Shown here one piece after another: positions 44,880 to 53,813 of a DNA stretch of 64,000 nt (its first letter is position 1; each line of letters starts with the position of its first letter). Under the pieces are notes generated by a model. It saw nothing but the letters and a program-made list of their open reading frames with translations, had not been told where the DNA came from and made no database searches. The DNA comes from Inquilinus limosus DSM 16000 (lineage in GTDB: Bacteria; Pseudomonadota; Alphaproteobacteria; DSM-16000; Inquilinaceae), in contig NZ_AUHM01000034.1 in NCBI RefSeq assembly GCF_000423185.1, positions 32,220 to 96,219 of the forward strand, in the 5' to 3' direction. A program made the translations under genes and the position numbers.

Positions 44880-44929
44880 GTGGTCTAGACCACAATTGGC
44901 ATGATGGAGGCCGATCCGCCCCCCGTCAA
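44880..44929 (-). promoter_or_regulatory. HutC-type operator and promoter of the second sugar operon
   Basis: GTGGTCTAGACCAC (44880-44893) is a 14-bp perfect palindrome containing GTCTAGAC, which fits the HutC-family consensus GTMTAKAC. On the minus strand TTGACG (44929-44924), 17 bp, CATCAT (44906-44901) form a plausible promoter just upstream of it. The -35 box overlaps the stop region of the FGGY kinase gene. The GntR gene starts 11 bp after the palindrome. Confidence 0.7.
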
Positions 44930-46443
44930 GAAAGGTCGGACATACCGGCGGCCATGCGCAACAGCGCATCGCGATGTCCGCCGTAGCGCCTGTAGGCGGC
45001 ATCGTATTCCTCCCGCAGCGCCGGATCGGGACGATGCGTGCGCCGGATGATGCGGACCCGGCGCGACGCTTCGCCGATCGAGGGATACCACCCGATGCCG
45101 GTCCCGGCCAACAGGGCCGCGCCGCAGGCCCCGTATTCGCCGCCGTCCGGGATCTCGACCGGCAGGCCGAGGACATCGGCGATCATCTGCGCCCAGAAGC
45201 GGCTGCGGGCGCCGCCGCCGGACAGCAGCACGCTCTGCGGCCGCTCGGCCATCGCGGCGAAGCAGTCGCGGATGGCATAGGCCAGCCCCTCATAGACGGC
45301 GCGGACCAGTTCGGGCCGGCCGTGCCCCGGGGCCAGCCCGGCGAACTGGGCCCGGGCCGCGGCCGAGACCGCGGGGGCGATGATGCCGACCTCGCTGAGA
45401 TAGGGCAGATAGACGGCGCCGCCGGCGCCCGGCCGGGCGGCCTCGGCCAGCGCCTCCAGCGCGGCGTAGGGGTCGGGGTCCCGCGCCAGGTCGGGGCACA
45501 GGCTGCGCAGGCACCAGTCGAGGTTGCTGGTGCCGGCGACATTGACCATGCAGCGCAGCCACAGCCCGCCCGGCAGGCTGAACAGCAGGCCGAGATCCGG
45601 CGGTTCGAAGGACGGGGCGTCGAGCACCACGCCGTTCAGGCAGGTGGTGCCGAGCACGGTGCAGGCCGAGCCGGCTTCGAGCCCGCCCGAGCCGATGACG
45701 CTGGCGGCGACGTCGCCGGCGCCGGTGACGACCGGCGTGCCGGCGCGCAGCCCCGTCTCCACCGCGGCGGCCTCCGCCACCGTGCCGGCGACCGCCTCGG
45801 ACGCCAGCACCGGCGGCAGCAGGTGACGGTGCGGGCCGAGATTGAACAGCTCCAGCATCGCCTCGCTGCGGTCCTGGGACCTGGCGTCGCCGGGCGCGAC
45901 CGCCGCCTCGGTCGGGTCGGTGGCGCGCATCCCGGTCAGGCGGAAGCGGAGATAGTCCTTGCAGCCGAAGACGGTGTCGGCCCGGGCCATGACCCCCGGC
46001 TCGTGATCCAGCAGCCAGCGCAGCACCGGCAATGTGCAGCCCTGCTGCATGACCGAGCCGGAGGAGGCGAAGATGCGCGACAGGAAGGCCGGATCACCGG
46101 CCAGCATCGCTTCGATCCAGGGCTGGCTGCGGCCGTCGTCCCACAGGATGCCGGGGCGCAGCGGCCGGCCTGCGGCGTCGATCACCCAGGCCCCGACCAT
46201 GGCCCCGGTGACGCCGATCGCGGCGACGGCGGAACCATCCACCCCGGCTTCGGCCAGGACCTGGCGGATGACCGTGGTCGTGGCGGCCCAGACGGTCTCC
46301 GGGTCGCTTTCCGACCAGGCAGGGTGCGGGTGCGAGATCTGGGTGCGCCGGATCGCAGCGGCGTGCTGCCGGCCGTCGCGCCCGAACAGCGCGGCCTTGA
46401 TGACCGAGGTGCCGGCGTCGAGGCCGAGCAGGAACGACGGCAT
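44926..46443 (-). CDS. FGGY-family carbohydrate kinase (xylulokinase-like)
   Basis: A 505-aa kinase. N-terminal FGGY domain: LGLDAGTSVIKAALF (phosphate 1), IGVTGAMVGAWV, GILWDDGRS (catalytic Asp region). C-terminal domain: VVTGAGDVAASVIGSGG, LLSGGGARSRFWAQMIADVLGLPVEI (adenosine motif), GEYGACGAALLAG. It phosphorylates a sugar or polyol, substrate unknown. It lies upstream of the GntR-SIS-transport operon, same direction, but separated by the operator region, so it may be expressed separately; the transport system and kinase could form one pathway. Confidence 0.9.
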   Translation of the reverse strand: MPSFLLGLDAGTSVIKAALFGRDGRQHAAAIRRTQISHPHPAWSESDPETVWAATTTVIRQVLAEAGVDGSAVAAIGVTGAMVGAWVIDAAGRPLRPGILWDDGRSQPWIEAMLAGDPAFLSRIFASSGSVMQQGCTLPVLRWLLDHEPGVMARADTVFGCKDYLRFRLTGMRATDPTEAAVAPGDARSQDRSEAMLELFNLGPHRHLLPPVLASEAVAGTVAEAAAVETGLRAGTPVVTGAGDVAASVIGSGGLEAGSACTVLGTTCLNGVVLDAPSFEPPDLGLLFSLPGGLWLRCMVNVAGTSNLDWCLRSLCPDLARDPDPYAALEALAEAARPGAGGAVYLPYLSEVGIIAPAVSAAARAQFAGLAPGHGRPELVRAVYEGLAYAIRDCFAAMAERPQSVLLSGGGARSRFWAQMIADVLGLPVEIPDGGEYGACGAALLAGTGIGWYPSIGEASRRVRIIRRTHRPDPALREEYDAAYRRYGGHRDALLRMAAGMSDLS

Positions 46444-46500
46444 GGCGGAACCGCTGACAAAAGCCGATCCGCTCCGGCTAGCGGAGCGGAGGGCATCGGG

Positions 46501-46959
46501 TCAAGCGGCGTTCACCGACTCGCTCTGCGACAGGAGGGCGTAGATCGCGTCTGCGCTCTGGCAGCCGCGCAGCTTCTCGCACAGGCCCTCGTCGCGCAGC
46601 ATGCGGCTGATCCGGGCCAGCGCCTTCAGATGGTCCGCCCCCGCCCCTTCCGGGGCGAGCAGCAGGAACACCAGGTCGACCGGCTGTTCGTCGACCGCAT
46701 CGAAATCGATCGGCCGCTCCAGCCGGGCGAAGGCGCCGAACACCCCTTGCAGGTTGGGCAGCTTGCCGTGCGGGATGGCGATGCCGCGGCCGACGCCGGT
46801 CGAGCCCAGCCGCTCACGCTCCAGCAGCACGTCGAAGATGAATCGCTCGTGCTGGCCGGTCAGCTCGGCGGCACGGCGGGCCAGTTCCTGCAGCGCCTGC
46901 TTCTTGCTGGCAGCCTTCAGATTGGCGAGAATCGCCTCGGGGCGAAGAAAATCGATCAT
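46501..46959 (-). CDS. ptsN: PTS IIA-like nitrogen regulatory protein PtsN (EIIA-Ntr)
   Basis: A 152-aa EIIA of the nitrogen PTS. The active-site His is in GIAIPHGK (about residue 66). Also seen are FLLLAPEGAGADHLKALARISRMLRD, a hallmark segment. In Proteobacteria its phosphorylation state, set through EI-Ntr and NPr, influences potassium transport, nitrogen metabolism and other targets. It is downstream of rpoN and hpf in the classical order, 21 bp after hpf. Confidence 0.94.
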   Translation of the reverse strand: MIDFLRPEAILANLKAASKKQALQELARRAAELTGQHERFIFDVLLERERLGSTGVGRGIAIPHGKLPNLQGVFGAFARLERPIDFDAVDEQPVDLVFLLLAPEGAGADHLKALARISRMLRDEGLCEKLRGCQSADAIYALLSQSESVNAA

Positions 46960-46980
46960 GACGGATCGGAGGCGCCGCCC

Positions 46981-47565
46981 TCAGGCGGCGACATCCTCGG
47001 TCCCTTTCGGATCGACCCAGCCGATGTTCCCGTCGGGGCGACGGAACACCATGTTGAGCCGGCCATGGGCCTGGTTGCGGAACATCAGTGCCGGCAGGTC
47101 GCCGAGGTCGAGGCGCATCACCGCCTGCAGCACCGTCAGACTCTCGATCGTGGTCGAGACGTCGGCGATCACGATCGGCTGGTTCGGCTCTTCGCCCTCC
47201 AGCAGCTCCTCGGATTCGGCCTCGAGGATGTAGGCCTGGGCCGGCAGCGCCGGCTGAGCTTCGCCGTTGTGGTGGTGGTCGCGCAGCCGGCGCTTGTACC
47301 GGCGCAGGCGCTTGGCCAGCTTGTCGGCGGCGGCGTCGAAGGCGTGGTACGGACTCTCGGCCTCCGCATTGCTCTGCAGAAGGATGTTGCGGCCGACATG
47401 GACCGACAGGTCGCTCCGGATCAGATGCGCGTTGCGCGAAAAAACGACATTCGCTTCGATCGCGTTGTTGAAGTACTTCGCGGTCGTGCTGGTGAGGGCG
47501 TCGCGGACATGGGTGCGCAAGGCGTCACCGACGTCGATCTGCTTGCCTCGGACGGTCAGTTGCAT
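46981..47565 (-). CDS. hpf: Ribosome hibernation-promoting factor, long form (HPF/YfiA)
   Basis: A 194-aa long HPF. The N-terminal domain (MQLTVRGKQIDVGDALRTHV... RRYKRRLRDHHHN) binds the ribosomal A/P region; a linker follows, then the C-terminal dimerisation domain (IESLTVLQAVMRLDLGDLPALMF RNQ, GRLNMVFRRPDGNIGWVDP). The long form dimerises 70S ribosomes directly. The ATG at 47565 is used; the frame runs to 47676 without similarity. Two operon promoters are possible: rpoN read-through and the one at 47648-47676. Confidence 0.94.
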   Translation of the reverse strand: MQLTVRGKQIDVGDALRTHVRDALTSTTAKYFNNAIEANVVFSRNAHLIRSDLSVHVGRNILLQSNAEAESPYHAFDAAADKLAKRLRRYKRRLRDHHHNGEAQPALPAQAYILEAESEELLEGEEPNQPIVIADVSTTIESLTVLQAVMRLDLGDLPALMFRNQAHGRLNMVFRRPDGNIGWVDPKGTEDVAA

Positions 47566-47647
47566 GGCTGTCGCTTCACTGCTGCACGATGAAAAATCGG
47601 CGCCCAAAAACAACGGGGCGGCCGTGGGGGGCCGCCTTCGGGCGGCG

Positions 47648-47676
47648 ACCGTAGGGATGGGGCGCCTTCCTGTCAA
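47648..47676 (-). promoter_or_regulatory. Candidate promoter of hpf-ptsN
   Basis: On the minus strand TTGACA (47676-47671), 17 bp, then TACGGT (47653-47648). The -35 matches consensus perfectly; the -10 is weak. The leader between it and hpf contains a GCCGCC/GGCGGC hairpin. It would allow hpf and ptsN to be expressed independently of rpoN. Confidence 0.5.
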
Positions 47677-47712
47677 CGAAGGGGGCCTGGACCCGGGCTG
47701 CGGGGGGAGCGC

Positions 47713-49251
47713 TCATCGGCTCAAACCCTTCTCACGCCGTCGCTGGACGGAGGATGGTATCCGCATCCCCTCACGGTACTTGGCGACGGTCCGCCGCGCA
47801 ATGTCGATCCCCTCACCGCGCAGGATTTCGACGATCCGGTCGTCGGACAGGATCGCGTCCGCCGGCTCGGCGTCGATCAGGGACTTGATGCGGTGCCGCA
47901 CCGCTTCGGCCGAATGCGCGTCGGCGCCGTCGGCCCCCTGGATCGCCTGGGTGAAGAAGTACTTCAGCTCGAACACACCGCGCGGGGTGGCGATCACCTT
48001 GTTGGTGGTCACCCGGCTGATCGTGCTCTCATGCATGTCGACCGCCTCGGCCACGTCCTTCAGCGTCAGCGGCTTCAGATGCTGCACGCCACGGACGAAG
48101 AAGGCGTCCTGCCGGCGCACGATCTCGGAAGCGACCTTGAGGATGGTGTTGGCGCGCTGGTCGAGGGCGCGCACCAGCCAGTTGGCGTCGGCCAGGCAGG
48201 TGCCGACATAGTCGCGCTCGACCTTGCTGCGCGTGCCCCGGCTGATCTCGGCGTGATAGCGGCGGTTGACCAGCACCCGCGGCAGCGTGTCGGCGTTCAG
48301 CTCGACCACCCACCCGCCTTCCGGCTGCGGCCGCATCAGGATGTCCGGGATCAGGGTCTGCGCCACCTCATGGTCGAAGGCGGCGCCGGGCTTGGGGTCG
48401 AGAGCGCGGATCTCGGCGATCATCTCGGCGAGGTCCTCGGCGTCGACGCCGCACAGCCGCATCACCGCCGGCAGATCGCGCCGGGCCAGGAGGTCGAGAT
48501 GATCGAGCAGCGTCTGCATCGCCGGGTCCAGGCGATTCCGCTCGGCCAGCTGGATCGCCAGGCATTCGGCCAGGCTGCGGGCGAAGATGCCGGGCGGGTC
48601 GAGACGCTGGCAGCGGCGCAGCACCGCCTCGACCCGCTCGGGCGGGCAGCCGAGGCCGGCCGCGACCTCTTCGACCGAGACGCCGAGATAGCCCGTCTCC
48701 TCCAGCAGATCGACGAGGCGTGCCGCGATCAGCCGGTCGGCCGGGCCGGGGATCTCGATCGCGATCTGGCTCAGCAGGTGGTCACGCAGGCTCAGCCGCT
48801 CCGCCAGCGTCTCCTCGAGGCCCGGCAGATCATCGGCGAAATCCGTCCGGCCGCGCCCGGCGCCGGCGAACTGCGCCTCACCGCCGTAGTCCTCGTTGCG
48901 GTCGGTGGCGCTGGACCCGGTGAACAGGTTGCTCCAGTCGGTGTCGAGAGGGGCGTCGGTCGAGACGATGGCCGGCGGCTCCGGCGCGGTCAGCGCGACA
49001 TCGGCCGCCACCGGCCGCCCAGATTCGGAATCCGGGGGCTCGATGTCGATCCGGTCGCCGGTCCCGTCGCCGCCGTCGTCATCGCGCTCGCCCTCCTCCC
49101 GTTCCAGGAGCGGGTTGCGCTCGAGCTCGGCCTCGACGAAGGTCGAGAGCTCGATATTGGACAGCTGCAGCAGCTTGATCGACTGCTGCAGTTGCGGCGT
49201 CATGACCAGCGCCTGGCTTTGCCGAAGCCCGAGGCGTTGCGAGATGGCCAT
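47713..49251 (-). CDS. rpoN: RNA polymerase sigma-54 factor RpoN
   Basis: A 512-aa sigma-54. Region I begins MAISQRLGLRQSQALVMTPQLQQSIKLLQLS. The core-binding and DNA-binding regions follow, with the C-terminal RpoN box AKYREGMRIPSSVQRR (canonical ARRTVAKYRE...IPSS.RR). It directs transcription of nitrogen, transport and stress genes with AAA+ activators. The order lptB-rpoN-hpf-ptsN is widely conserved. The ATG at 49251 is followed by a typical N-terminus. Confidence 0.96.
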   Translation of the reverse strand: MAISQRLGLRQSQALVMTPQLQQSIKLLQLSNIELSTFVEAELERNPLLEREEGERDDDGGDGTGDRIDIEPPDSESGRPVAADVALTAPEPPAIVSTDAPLDTDWSNLFTGSSATDRNEDYGGEAQFAGAGRGRTDFADDLPGLEETLAERLSLRDHLLSQIAIEIPGPADRLIAARLVDLLEETGYLGVSVEEVAAGLGCPPERVEAVLRRCQRLDPPGIFARSLAECLAIQLAERNRLDPAMQTLLDHLDLLARRDLPAVMRLCGVDAEDLAEMIAEIRALDPKPGAAFDHEVAQTLIPDILMRPQPEGGWVVELNADTLPRVLVNRRYHAEISRGTRSKVERDYVGTCLADANWLVRALDQRANTILKVASEIVRRQDAFFVRGVQHLKPLTLKDVAEAVDMHESTISRVTTNKVIATPRGVFELKYFFTQAIQGADGADAHSAEAVRHRIKSLIDAEPADAILSDDRIVEILRGEGIDIARRTVAKYREGMRIPSSVQRRREKGLSR

Positions 49252-49265
49252 GGTCGCCCGACAGT

Positions 49266-50054
49266 TTACAGGCTGAAGCGTTCGCCCAGATACACGCGCC
49301 GCACCTCCTCATTGCCGACGATGTCGGATGGCTTGCCCTCGTCCAGGACACGCCCATCATGGAGGATATAGGCCCGATCGACGATATCGAGCGTTTCGCG
49401 CACGTTGTGGTCGGTGATCAGCACGCCGATGCCGCGGTCGCGCAGATGCGCCACCAGGTCGCGGATGTCGCCGACGGCGATCGGATCGATGCCGGCCAGC
49501 GGCTCGTCCAGCAGCATGAAATGCGGATGGCTGGCCAGCGCCCGGGCGATCTCGACGCGCCGGCGCTCGCCGCCCGACAGGGCCAGGGCCGGGGTCCGCC
49601 GCAGATGGCTGATCGAGAACTCGGCCAGCAGGTCCTCCAGCACCGCCTCCCGCGTCGAGCGGTCCGGCTCGGAGATCTCCAGCACGGCGCGGATGTTCTG
49701 CTCGACCGTCAGGCCGCGGAAGATCGAGGCCTCCTGCGGCAGGTAGCCGATGCCGAGCCGGGCGCGGCGGTACATCGGCAGGTCGGTCAGATCCTGGCCG
49801 TCCAGGAGGATCGTGCCGTAGTCCGGCTGGATCAGCCCGGTGATCATGTAGAAGCAGGTGGTCTTGCCGGCGCCGTTCGGGCCGAGCAGGCCGACGGCCT
49901 CCCCGCGCTGCACCTGCAGGCTGACGCCCCGCAACACCGGGCGCTTCTTGTACTGCTTGCCGAGGTTGCGAGCGACGAGCCCGTCATTCTTGGCGACGAG
50001 GCGCGGCGCGGCTGTCGAGTCGGGCGAATGCGGCGGAGTGATCGGTCTGGCCAT
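49266..50054 (-). CDS. lptB: LPS export ABC transporter ATPase LptB
   Basis: A 262-aa ATPase of the LptBFG lipopolysaccharide extractor. Walker [11 protein letters not shown]-loop [19 protein letters not shown] (typical of LptB), signature [15 protein letters not shown], Walker [16 protein letters not shown], switch [10 protein letters not shown]. It lies 9 bp after lptA and 14 bp before rpoN. The N-terminus has an extra 25 residues ([12 protein letters not shown]...), common in Alphaproteobacteria. Confidence 0.95.
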   Translation of the reverse strand: MARPITPPHSPDSTAAPRLVAKNDGLVARNLGKQYKKRPVLRGVSLQVQRGEAVGLLGPNGAGKTTCFYMITGLIQPDYGTILLDGQDLTDLPMYRRARLGIGYLPQEASIFRGLTVEQNIRAVLEISEPDRSTREAVLEDLLAEFSISHLRRTPALALSGGERRRVEIARALASHPHFMLLDEPLAGIDPIAVGDIRDLVAHLRDRGIGVLITDHNVRETLDIVDRAYILHDGRVLDEGKPSDIVGNEEVRRVYLGERFSL

Positions 50055-50063
50055 GCCCGCCCC

Positions 50064-50933
50064 CTACTTCTTCGGCGCCGGCTGGGCCGGCGCGGCCTGG
50101 CCCGGCGCCGCGGGCTGCCCGGGTGTCTTCTGGCTCTCGTCCGGCACCAGCAAGGCCCGGGCGCGGCCGCCCTGACCCGGCCGGGTCAGCAGCTTGCTGA
50201 CGCCGCTGGCCATGTCGACCTCGGCATAGTCGCCGTTCAGCTGGTTGCCGCCGCGGGTCATGCGCACATTGTCAGTGATGGTCGCGAACTGGCTCTTGAC
50301 GTCATAGCGACCGGTCTGGCCGGTGACCACGTCGGTAGCCGTGGTCAGCTTGACATTGCCCTCGGCGTCGACCACCGACAGCTCCTTCTCGCCCTTCTCG
50401 TTCGGGGCGAAATGGCCGATCAGCGTGTCGGCGCGCAGGGTCTTCTGCTCCTTGGCGCGCACCGCCGTGGCGTTGCCGCGGGCGATCGCCACGTCCTCGG
50501 CCTGGCGGTACTGCATGCTGTCGGTCGCGGTGATCACGTCGTCATTGTTGACGAATTTCAGGTTGCCGCCGGTCAGGGTGACGGTCTGGGCGTCAACGTC
50601 GTAGACCGCCTTGCCGCTGGTGGCGTTGGTGGTCTCGCCGCGGGTGATCAGCACGTTGCCTTCGGCCGTGGCCCGGAAGATCTCGGTGCTCTTGTCCGGC
50701 AGCTCGCGATAATAGGCGGTCAGCACGTCGGCCTTCACCGTCAGGTCGCCGCGCTTGTACACGGCGTTCCCACGGGCGACGTAGGTCTTGTCGTTCTGGT
50801 GCCACTCCAGCGCGTCGTCGGCCTGGATCTCCGACGGCTCGCCCTTGCCGCCACCGAGCTGCAGCTGCTGTTGCGCCGCGGCCGGCACGGCCACGGCGGC
50901 GAGCAGGACAGCGAGAATCAGCGGACGGATCAT
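50064..50933 (-). CDS. lptA: LPS transport periplasmic protein LptA
   Basis: A 289-aa protein with a signal peptide (MIRPLILAVLLAAVAVPAAA, cleaved about residue 20) and an OstA-like beta-jellyroll of repeated strands: EIQADDALEWHQNDKTYVARGNAVYKRGD-type, ATAEGNVLITRGETTNATSGKAVYD, and DAEGNVKLTTATDVVTG. It forms the periplasmic bridge for LPS. The C-terminus is Pro/Gln/Ala-rich (PGQPAAPGQAAPAQPAPKK). The start ATG at 50933 overlaps the lptC stop (ATGA). Confidence 0.94.
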   Translation of the reverse strand: MIRPLILAVLLAAVAVPAAAQQQLQLGGGKGEPSEIQADDALEWHQNDKTYVARGNAVYKRGDLTVKADVLTAYYRELPDKSTEIFRATAEGNVLITRGETTNATSGKAVYDVDAQTVTLTGGNLKFVNNDDVITATDSMQYRQAEDVAIARGNATAVRAKEQKTLRADTLIGHFAPNEKGEKELSVVDAEGNVKLTTATDVVTGQTGRYDVKSQFATITDNVRMTRGGNQLNGDYAEVDMASGVSKLLTRPGQGGRARALLVPDESQKTPGQPAAPGQAAPAQPAPKK

Positions 50934-51631
50934 TGCGGCGTTCCCTGGAAGGCCTTGTCGGCGCCGGGCTTCAGCAGCAGCTTGGTCGGCCCGGTGAAGA
51001 TGATGACGTCGCCCTGCTGCTCGACCTTGAAGCCCCCGGCCGACAGCGTACCGAAAGGCCCTTCCGCCGTCACGGGCATGCTGCTGCGCGCGCCCTTGTC
51101 GGCCAGATCGATATCCGCGGCGTCGGTGACCATGGTGGTGCCGTCGCTGCGGCGCAGGGTGACGTTGCCGCTGAGATGCACCGATTTGGCGCCGCGGTCC
51201 AGCTTGCCGGTCTGGGCGTCGAGATTCAGCACCATGCCGCTCGGCAGCTTCATCTCGCCCTTGGGACGGTTCAGGTCGAACACCTCGTCCTGCACCTGCT
51301 TCGCCAGCGTTGCCCAGACCGTATAGGGCCGGGCCGCCTCGTCGACGCCGCTGTAGCGCGGATTCTGGATCTCGCCCGCGGCGGCGGCCGGGCGCGGGGC
51401 GCCATCGGAGATGTCGACCTGGGTGTGCTGCAGCTCCGGCCACAGCACGATCAGGGCGACGATGACCAAGCCGATCGCGGGCAGCGCGTATTTCAGCACG
51501 CCGACCATGCGGCTGTAGGACCGGCTGATGCTGCCGGCGCGGCCGGCTGCGGCCAGGCGCGCGCGCCGGCCCGCAGCGGTCGCGCTGCGGTTCGCCCCGT
51601 CCGGGCCCGGCGACTGCGGCGCCACCACCAT
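50930..51631 (-). CDS. lptC: LPS export protein LptC
   Basis: A 233-aa bitopic inner-membrane protein. A cytoplasmic N-terminus rich in Arg and Ala is followed by one membrane span (about 45-65: LKYALPAIGLVIVALIVLW) and a periplasmic OstA-like beta-jellyroll (SGNVTLRRSDGTTM, AEGPFGTLSAGGFKVEQQGDVIIFTGPTKLLL). It docks LptA to LptBFG. The ATG at 51631 is 3 bp after the kdsD stop. Overlap with lptA is 4 bp. Confidence 0.93.
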   Translation of the reverse strand: MVVAPQSPGPDGANRSATAAGRRARLAAAGRAGSISRSYSRMVGVLKYALPAIGLVIVALIVLWPELQHTQVDISDGAPRPAAAAGEIQNPRYSGVDEAARPYTVWATLAKQVQDEVFDLNRPKGEMKLPSGMVLNLDAQTGKLDRGAKSVHLSGNVTLRRSDGTTMVTDAADIDLADKGARSSMPVTAEGPFGTLSAGGFKVEQQGDVIIFTGPTKLLLKPGADKAFQGTPQ

Positions 51632-51633
51632 GC

Positions 51634-52593
51634 CTAGCTCAGCCCCGCCCGCAGGCAATCATGCACCCTGAGGATGCCCACCGGCCGGTCCTCCGTCGTG
51701 ACGAACAGGTTGGTCACCTTGTAGCGGTTCATCAGCCCCAGCGCCTCCGCCGCCAGCGCCGCCGGGCGGATGGTGCGCGGGCCGGGGGTCATCACCTCGC
51801 CGGCGACCTGGCCGAGCAGGCCGGCGCTCATGTGCCGGCGCAGGTCGCCGTCGGTGATGACGCCGACCAGGCGGCGGCCGCCGTCGATCACGCCGACGCA
51901 GCCGAAGCCGACGCGGCTCATCTCGATGATCGCCTCGTCCATCCGCGTCTCCGGGGTGACCAGCGGCAGCTCGGCCTCGGCGTGCATGATGTCCTGCACC
52001 CGGATCAGCCTGGTGCCGAGCGAGCCGCCGGGGTGGAAGACCCGGAAGTCGTCGGAGGAGAAGCCGCGGCGATGCATCAGCGCCACCGCCAGGGCGTCGC
52101 CCAGCGCCATCATCATGGTCGTCGAGGTGGTCGGCGCCAGCCCGGTCGGGCACGCCTCCGGCGCCGGCGGCAGCAGCAGCACGGTGTCGCACTGGTCCGC
52201 GAGGTTCGACGGCGCCCGGCTGGTCATGCCGATCAGCGGAATGGCGAAGCGTCGGGTATAGGCGATGACATCCGCCAGCTCGGCGGTGTTGCCGGAATTG
52301 GACAGCGCCAGCACCACGTCCTGGCGATGGATCATGCCGAGGTCGCCGTGGCTGGCCTCGGCCGGATGCACGAACAGCGCCGCGGTGCCGGTCGATGCCA
52401 GCGTCGCCGCGATCTTGCGCGCGACATGGCCGCTCTTGCCGATGCCGCTGACCACGACCCGGCCTTCGGCGCCGAGGATCGTGTCGATGGCCCGGTCGAA
52501 GCTGGCGTCGAGCGATTCGGCGAGGCGGTCGAGCGCGTCACGCTCCACCAGCAGCGCCTTGCGGCCGGCCTCGATCCCTGCGGTTGCCACCAT
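51634..52593 (-). CDS. kdsD: D-arabinose 5-phosphate isomerase KdsD
   Basis: A 319-aa enzyme making arabinose 5-phosphate for KDO synthesis. The SIS domain has SGIGKSGHVARKIAATLASTGT, FVHPAEASHGDLGM, LSNSGNTAELADVI and PTTSTTMMMALGDALAVALM. Two CBS domains follow (MHAEAELPLVTPETRMDEAIIEMSR, VGVITDGDLRRHM; VMTPGPRTIRPAALAAEALGLMNRYKVTNLFV). The ATG at 52593 is chosen; the frame continues to 52719 without conservation. It heads the lpt cluster in this direction. No kdsC is between kdsD and lptC, as is usual for Alphaproteobacteria. Confidence 0.95.
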   Translation of the reverse strand: MVATAGIEAGRKALLVERDALDRLAESLDASFDRAIDTILGAEGRVVVSGIGKSGHVARKIAATLASTGTAALFVHPAEASHGDLGMIHRQDVVLALSNSGNTAELADVIAYTRRFAIPLIGMTSRAPSNLADQCDTVLLLPPAPEACPTGLAPTTSTTMMMALGDALAVALMHRRGFSSDDFRVFHPGGSLGTRLIRVQDIMHAEAELPLVTPETRMDEAIIEMSRVGFGCVGVIDGGRRLVGVITDGDLRRHMSAGLLGQVAGEVMTPGPRTIRPAALAAEALGLMNRYKVTNLFVTTEDRPVGILRVHDCLRAGLS

Positions 52594-52747
52594 GCCTTCT
52601 CCCGAATGGTTCACGCCGCGGCTGCTATAGCCGGTCCGGAAGGCGTGGACCACGAACCATCGATTCCGGATCGAACCGGACGAACCCCGTCGGCCCGGCC
52701 GATCCACGTACCGCCACAAGACGGCACGAATGTGACCCCATATCGGG

Positions 52748-53362
52748 CTAGTGGGCGAAGATATCCAGATCCGCCCAGCCGCCGAGGTCGAGCGCGGCTC
52801 GCGCCGGCAGGAAGCCGAAGCAGGCCTGGGCCAGCGCCTCGCGCCCCTCGCGCCGCAGCATCTCGTCCAGCTTCGCCTTCAGCGCATGCAGATACAGGAC
52901 GTCGCTGGCGGCGTAGCGCAGCTGCTCGGGCGTCAATTGGTCGCTGCCCCAGTCCGAGCTCTGCTGCTGCTTGGACAGCTCGACCCCCAGCAGGTCGCGG
53001 CACAGATCCTTCAGGCCGTGCCGGTCGGTGAAGGTGCGCACCAGCCGGGACGCGATCTTGGTGCAGTAGACCGGCGCCGTGACCACGCCGAGATAGGCCT
53101 GCAGCGCGGCGATGTCGAAGCGGGCGAAGTGGAACAGCTTCAGCCGCGCCGGATCGGTCAGCAGCGCGGCCAGATTCGGCGCGTGATAGGCGCCGCGGCG
53201 GAACTGGACGAGATGGACGTCGCCGTCGCCGGCGCTGAGCTGGACCAGGCACAGCCGGTCGCGCACCGGGTTCAGGCCCATGGTCTCGGTGTCGATCGCG
53301 ATCACGTCGCCGAGATCGAGGCCGTCGGGCAGATCCCCGTCATGCAGAATCGGTTCGGACAC
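52748..53362 (-). CDS. RNase D-family 3'-5' exonuclease (short form)
   Basis: A 204-aa DEDD-type exonuclease. Exo I: IAIDTETMGL; Exo II: LFHFARFDIAALQAYLG; Exo III: LRYAASDVLYLHALKAKL. It has no HRDC domain, as usual for this short alphaproteobacterial form. RNase D trims tRNA 3' ends. The GTG at 53362 begins a good N-terminus (SEPILHDGDLPDG). The tRNA-Leu gene lies 166 bp upstream on the same strand, probably co-transcribed. Stop at 52748 is 154 bp from kdsD. Confidence 0.9.
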   Translation of the reverse strand: MSEPILHDGDLPDGLDLGDVIAIDTETMGLNPVRDRLCLVQLSAGDGDVHLVQFRRGAYHAPNLAALLTDPARLKLFHFARFDIAALQAYLGVVTAPVYCTKIASRLVRTFTDRHGLKDLCRDLLGVELSKQQQSSDWGSDQLTPEQLRYAASDVLYLHALKAKLDEMLRREGREALAQACFGFLPARAALDLGGWADLDIFAH

Positions 53363-53528
53363 CGGTCGCCACCTTCCGTCTTCGGCCGCGGCACCTGTAT
53401 GGCCGCGGCGCATATCCGGCCGCGGCCCTGGGCCTCCCCCGAAGCTGGACGTCGGCCCCAAAAGGAAAGACCCGCTTGGACAAGCGGGTCGTTGCCACTG
53501 CATCGCATCGTCGGGCCCATCAGGAAGA

Positions 53529-53615
53529 TGGTGCCCAGGAGAAGACTCGAACTTCCACGACCTCTCGGCCACAGGTACCTGAAACCTGCGCGTCTACCAA
53601 TTCCGCCACCTGGGC
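53529..53615 (-). tRNA. tRNA-Leu(CAG), with encoded CCA
   Basis: Minus-strand tRNA from 53615 (5' G of GCCCAGG) to 53529. The acceptor stem GCCCAGG pairs with CCTGGGC (53539-53533), followed by discriminator A and encoded CCA. The anticodon stem CAGGT/ACCTG encloses the loop TTCAGGT, anticodon CAG. A long variable arm (TGGCCGAGAGGTCGT region) and T arm GTTCGAGTC support a class II Leu tRNA. It lies upstream of the RNase D-like gene. Confidence 0.93.
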
Positions 53616-53630
53616 GATGCGGCGGGCCGT

Positions 53631-53660
53631 GATGTAGGATGCCACCCCACCCCCTGTCAA
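53631..53660 (-). promoter_or_regulatory. Promoter of tRNA-Leu
   Basis: On the minus strand TTGACA (53660-53655), 18 bp, then TACATC (53636-53631). The tRNA 5' end is 15 bp downstream of the -10. The -35 is a perfect consensus. Confidence 0.65.
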
Positions 53661-53813
53661 CAGGGGAATTCGCGCTTTGTGAAAGATTGGTGATTTTGCC
53701 GGCCGGGGCGCCCGTCCCTTCGCGTCGCATCGCTTGTTCCCCCGGGGCCGCATGGGTACGGTACGGGCGGATTCGGCGACCGGGCCGGCACGGACCACCT
53801 CTGGAACAGGCGC

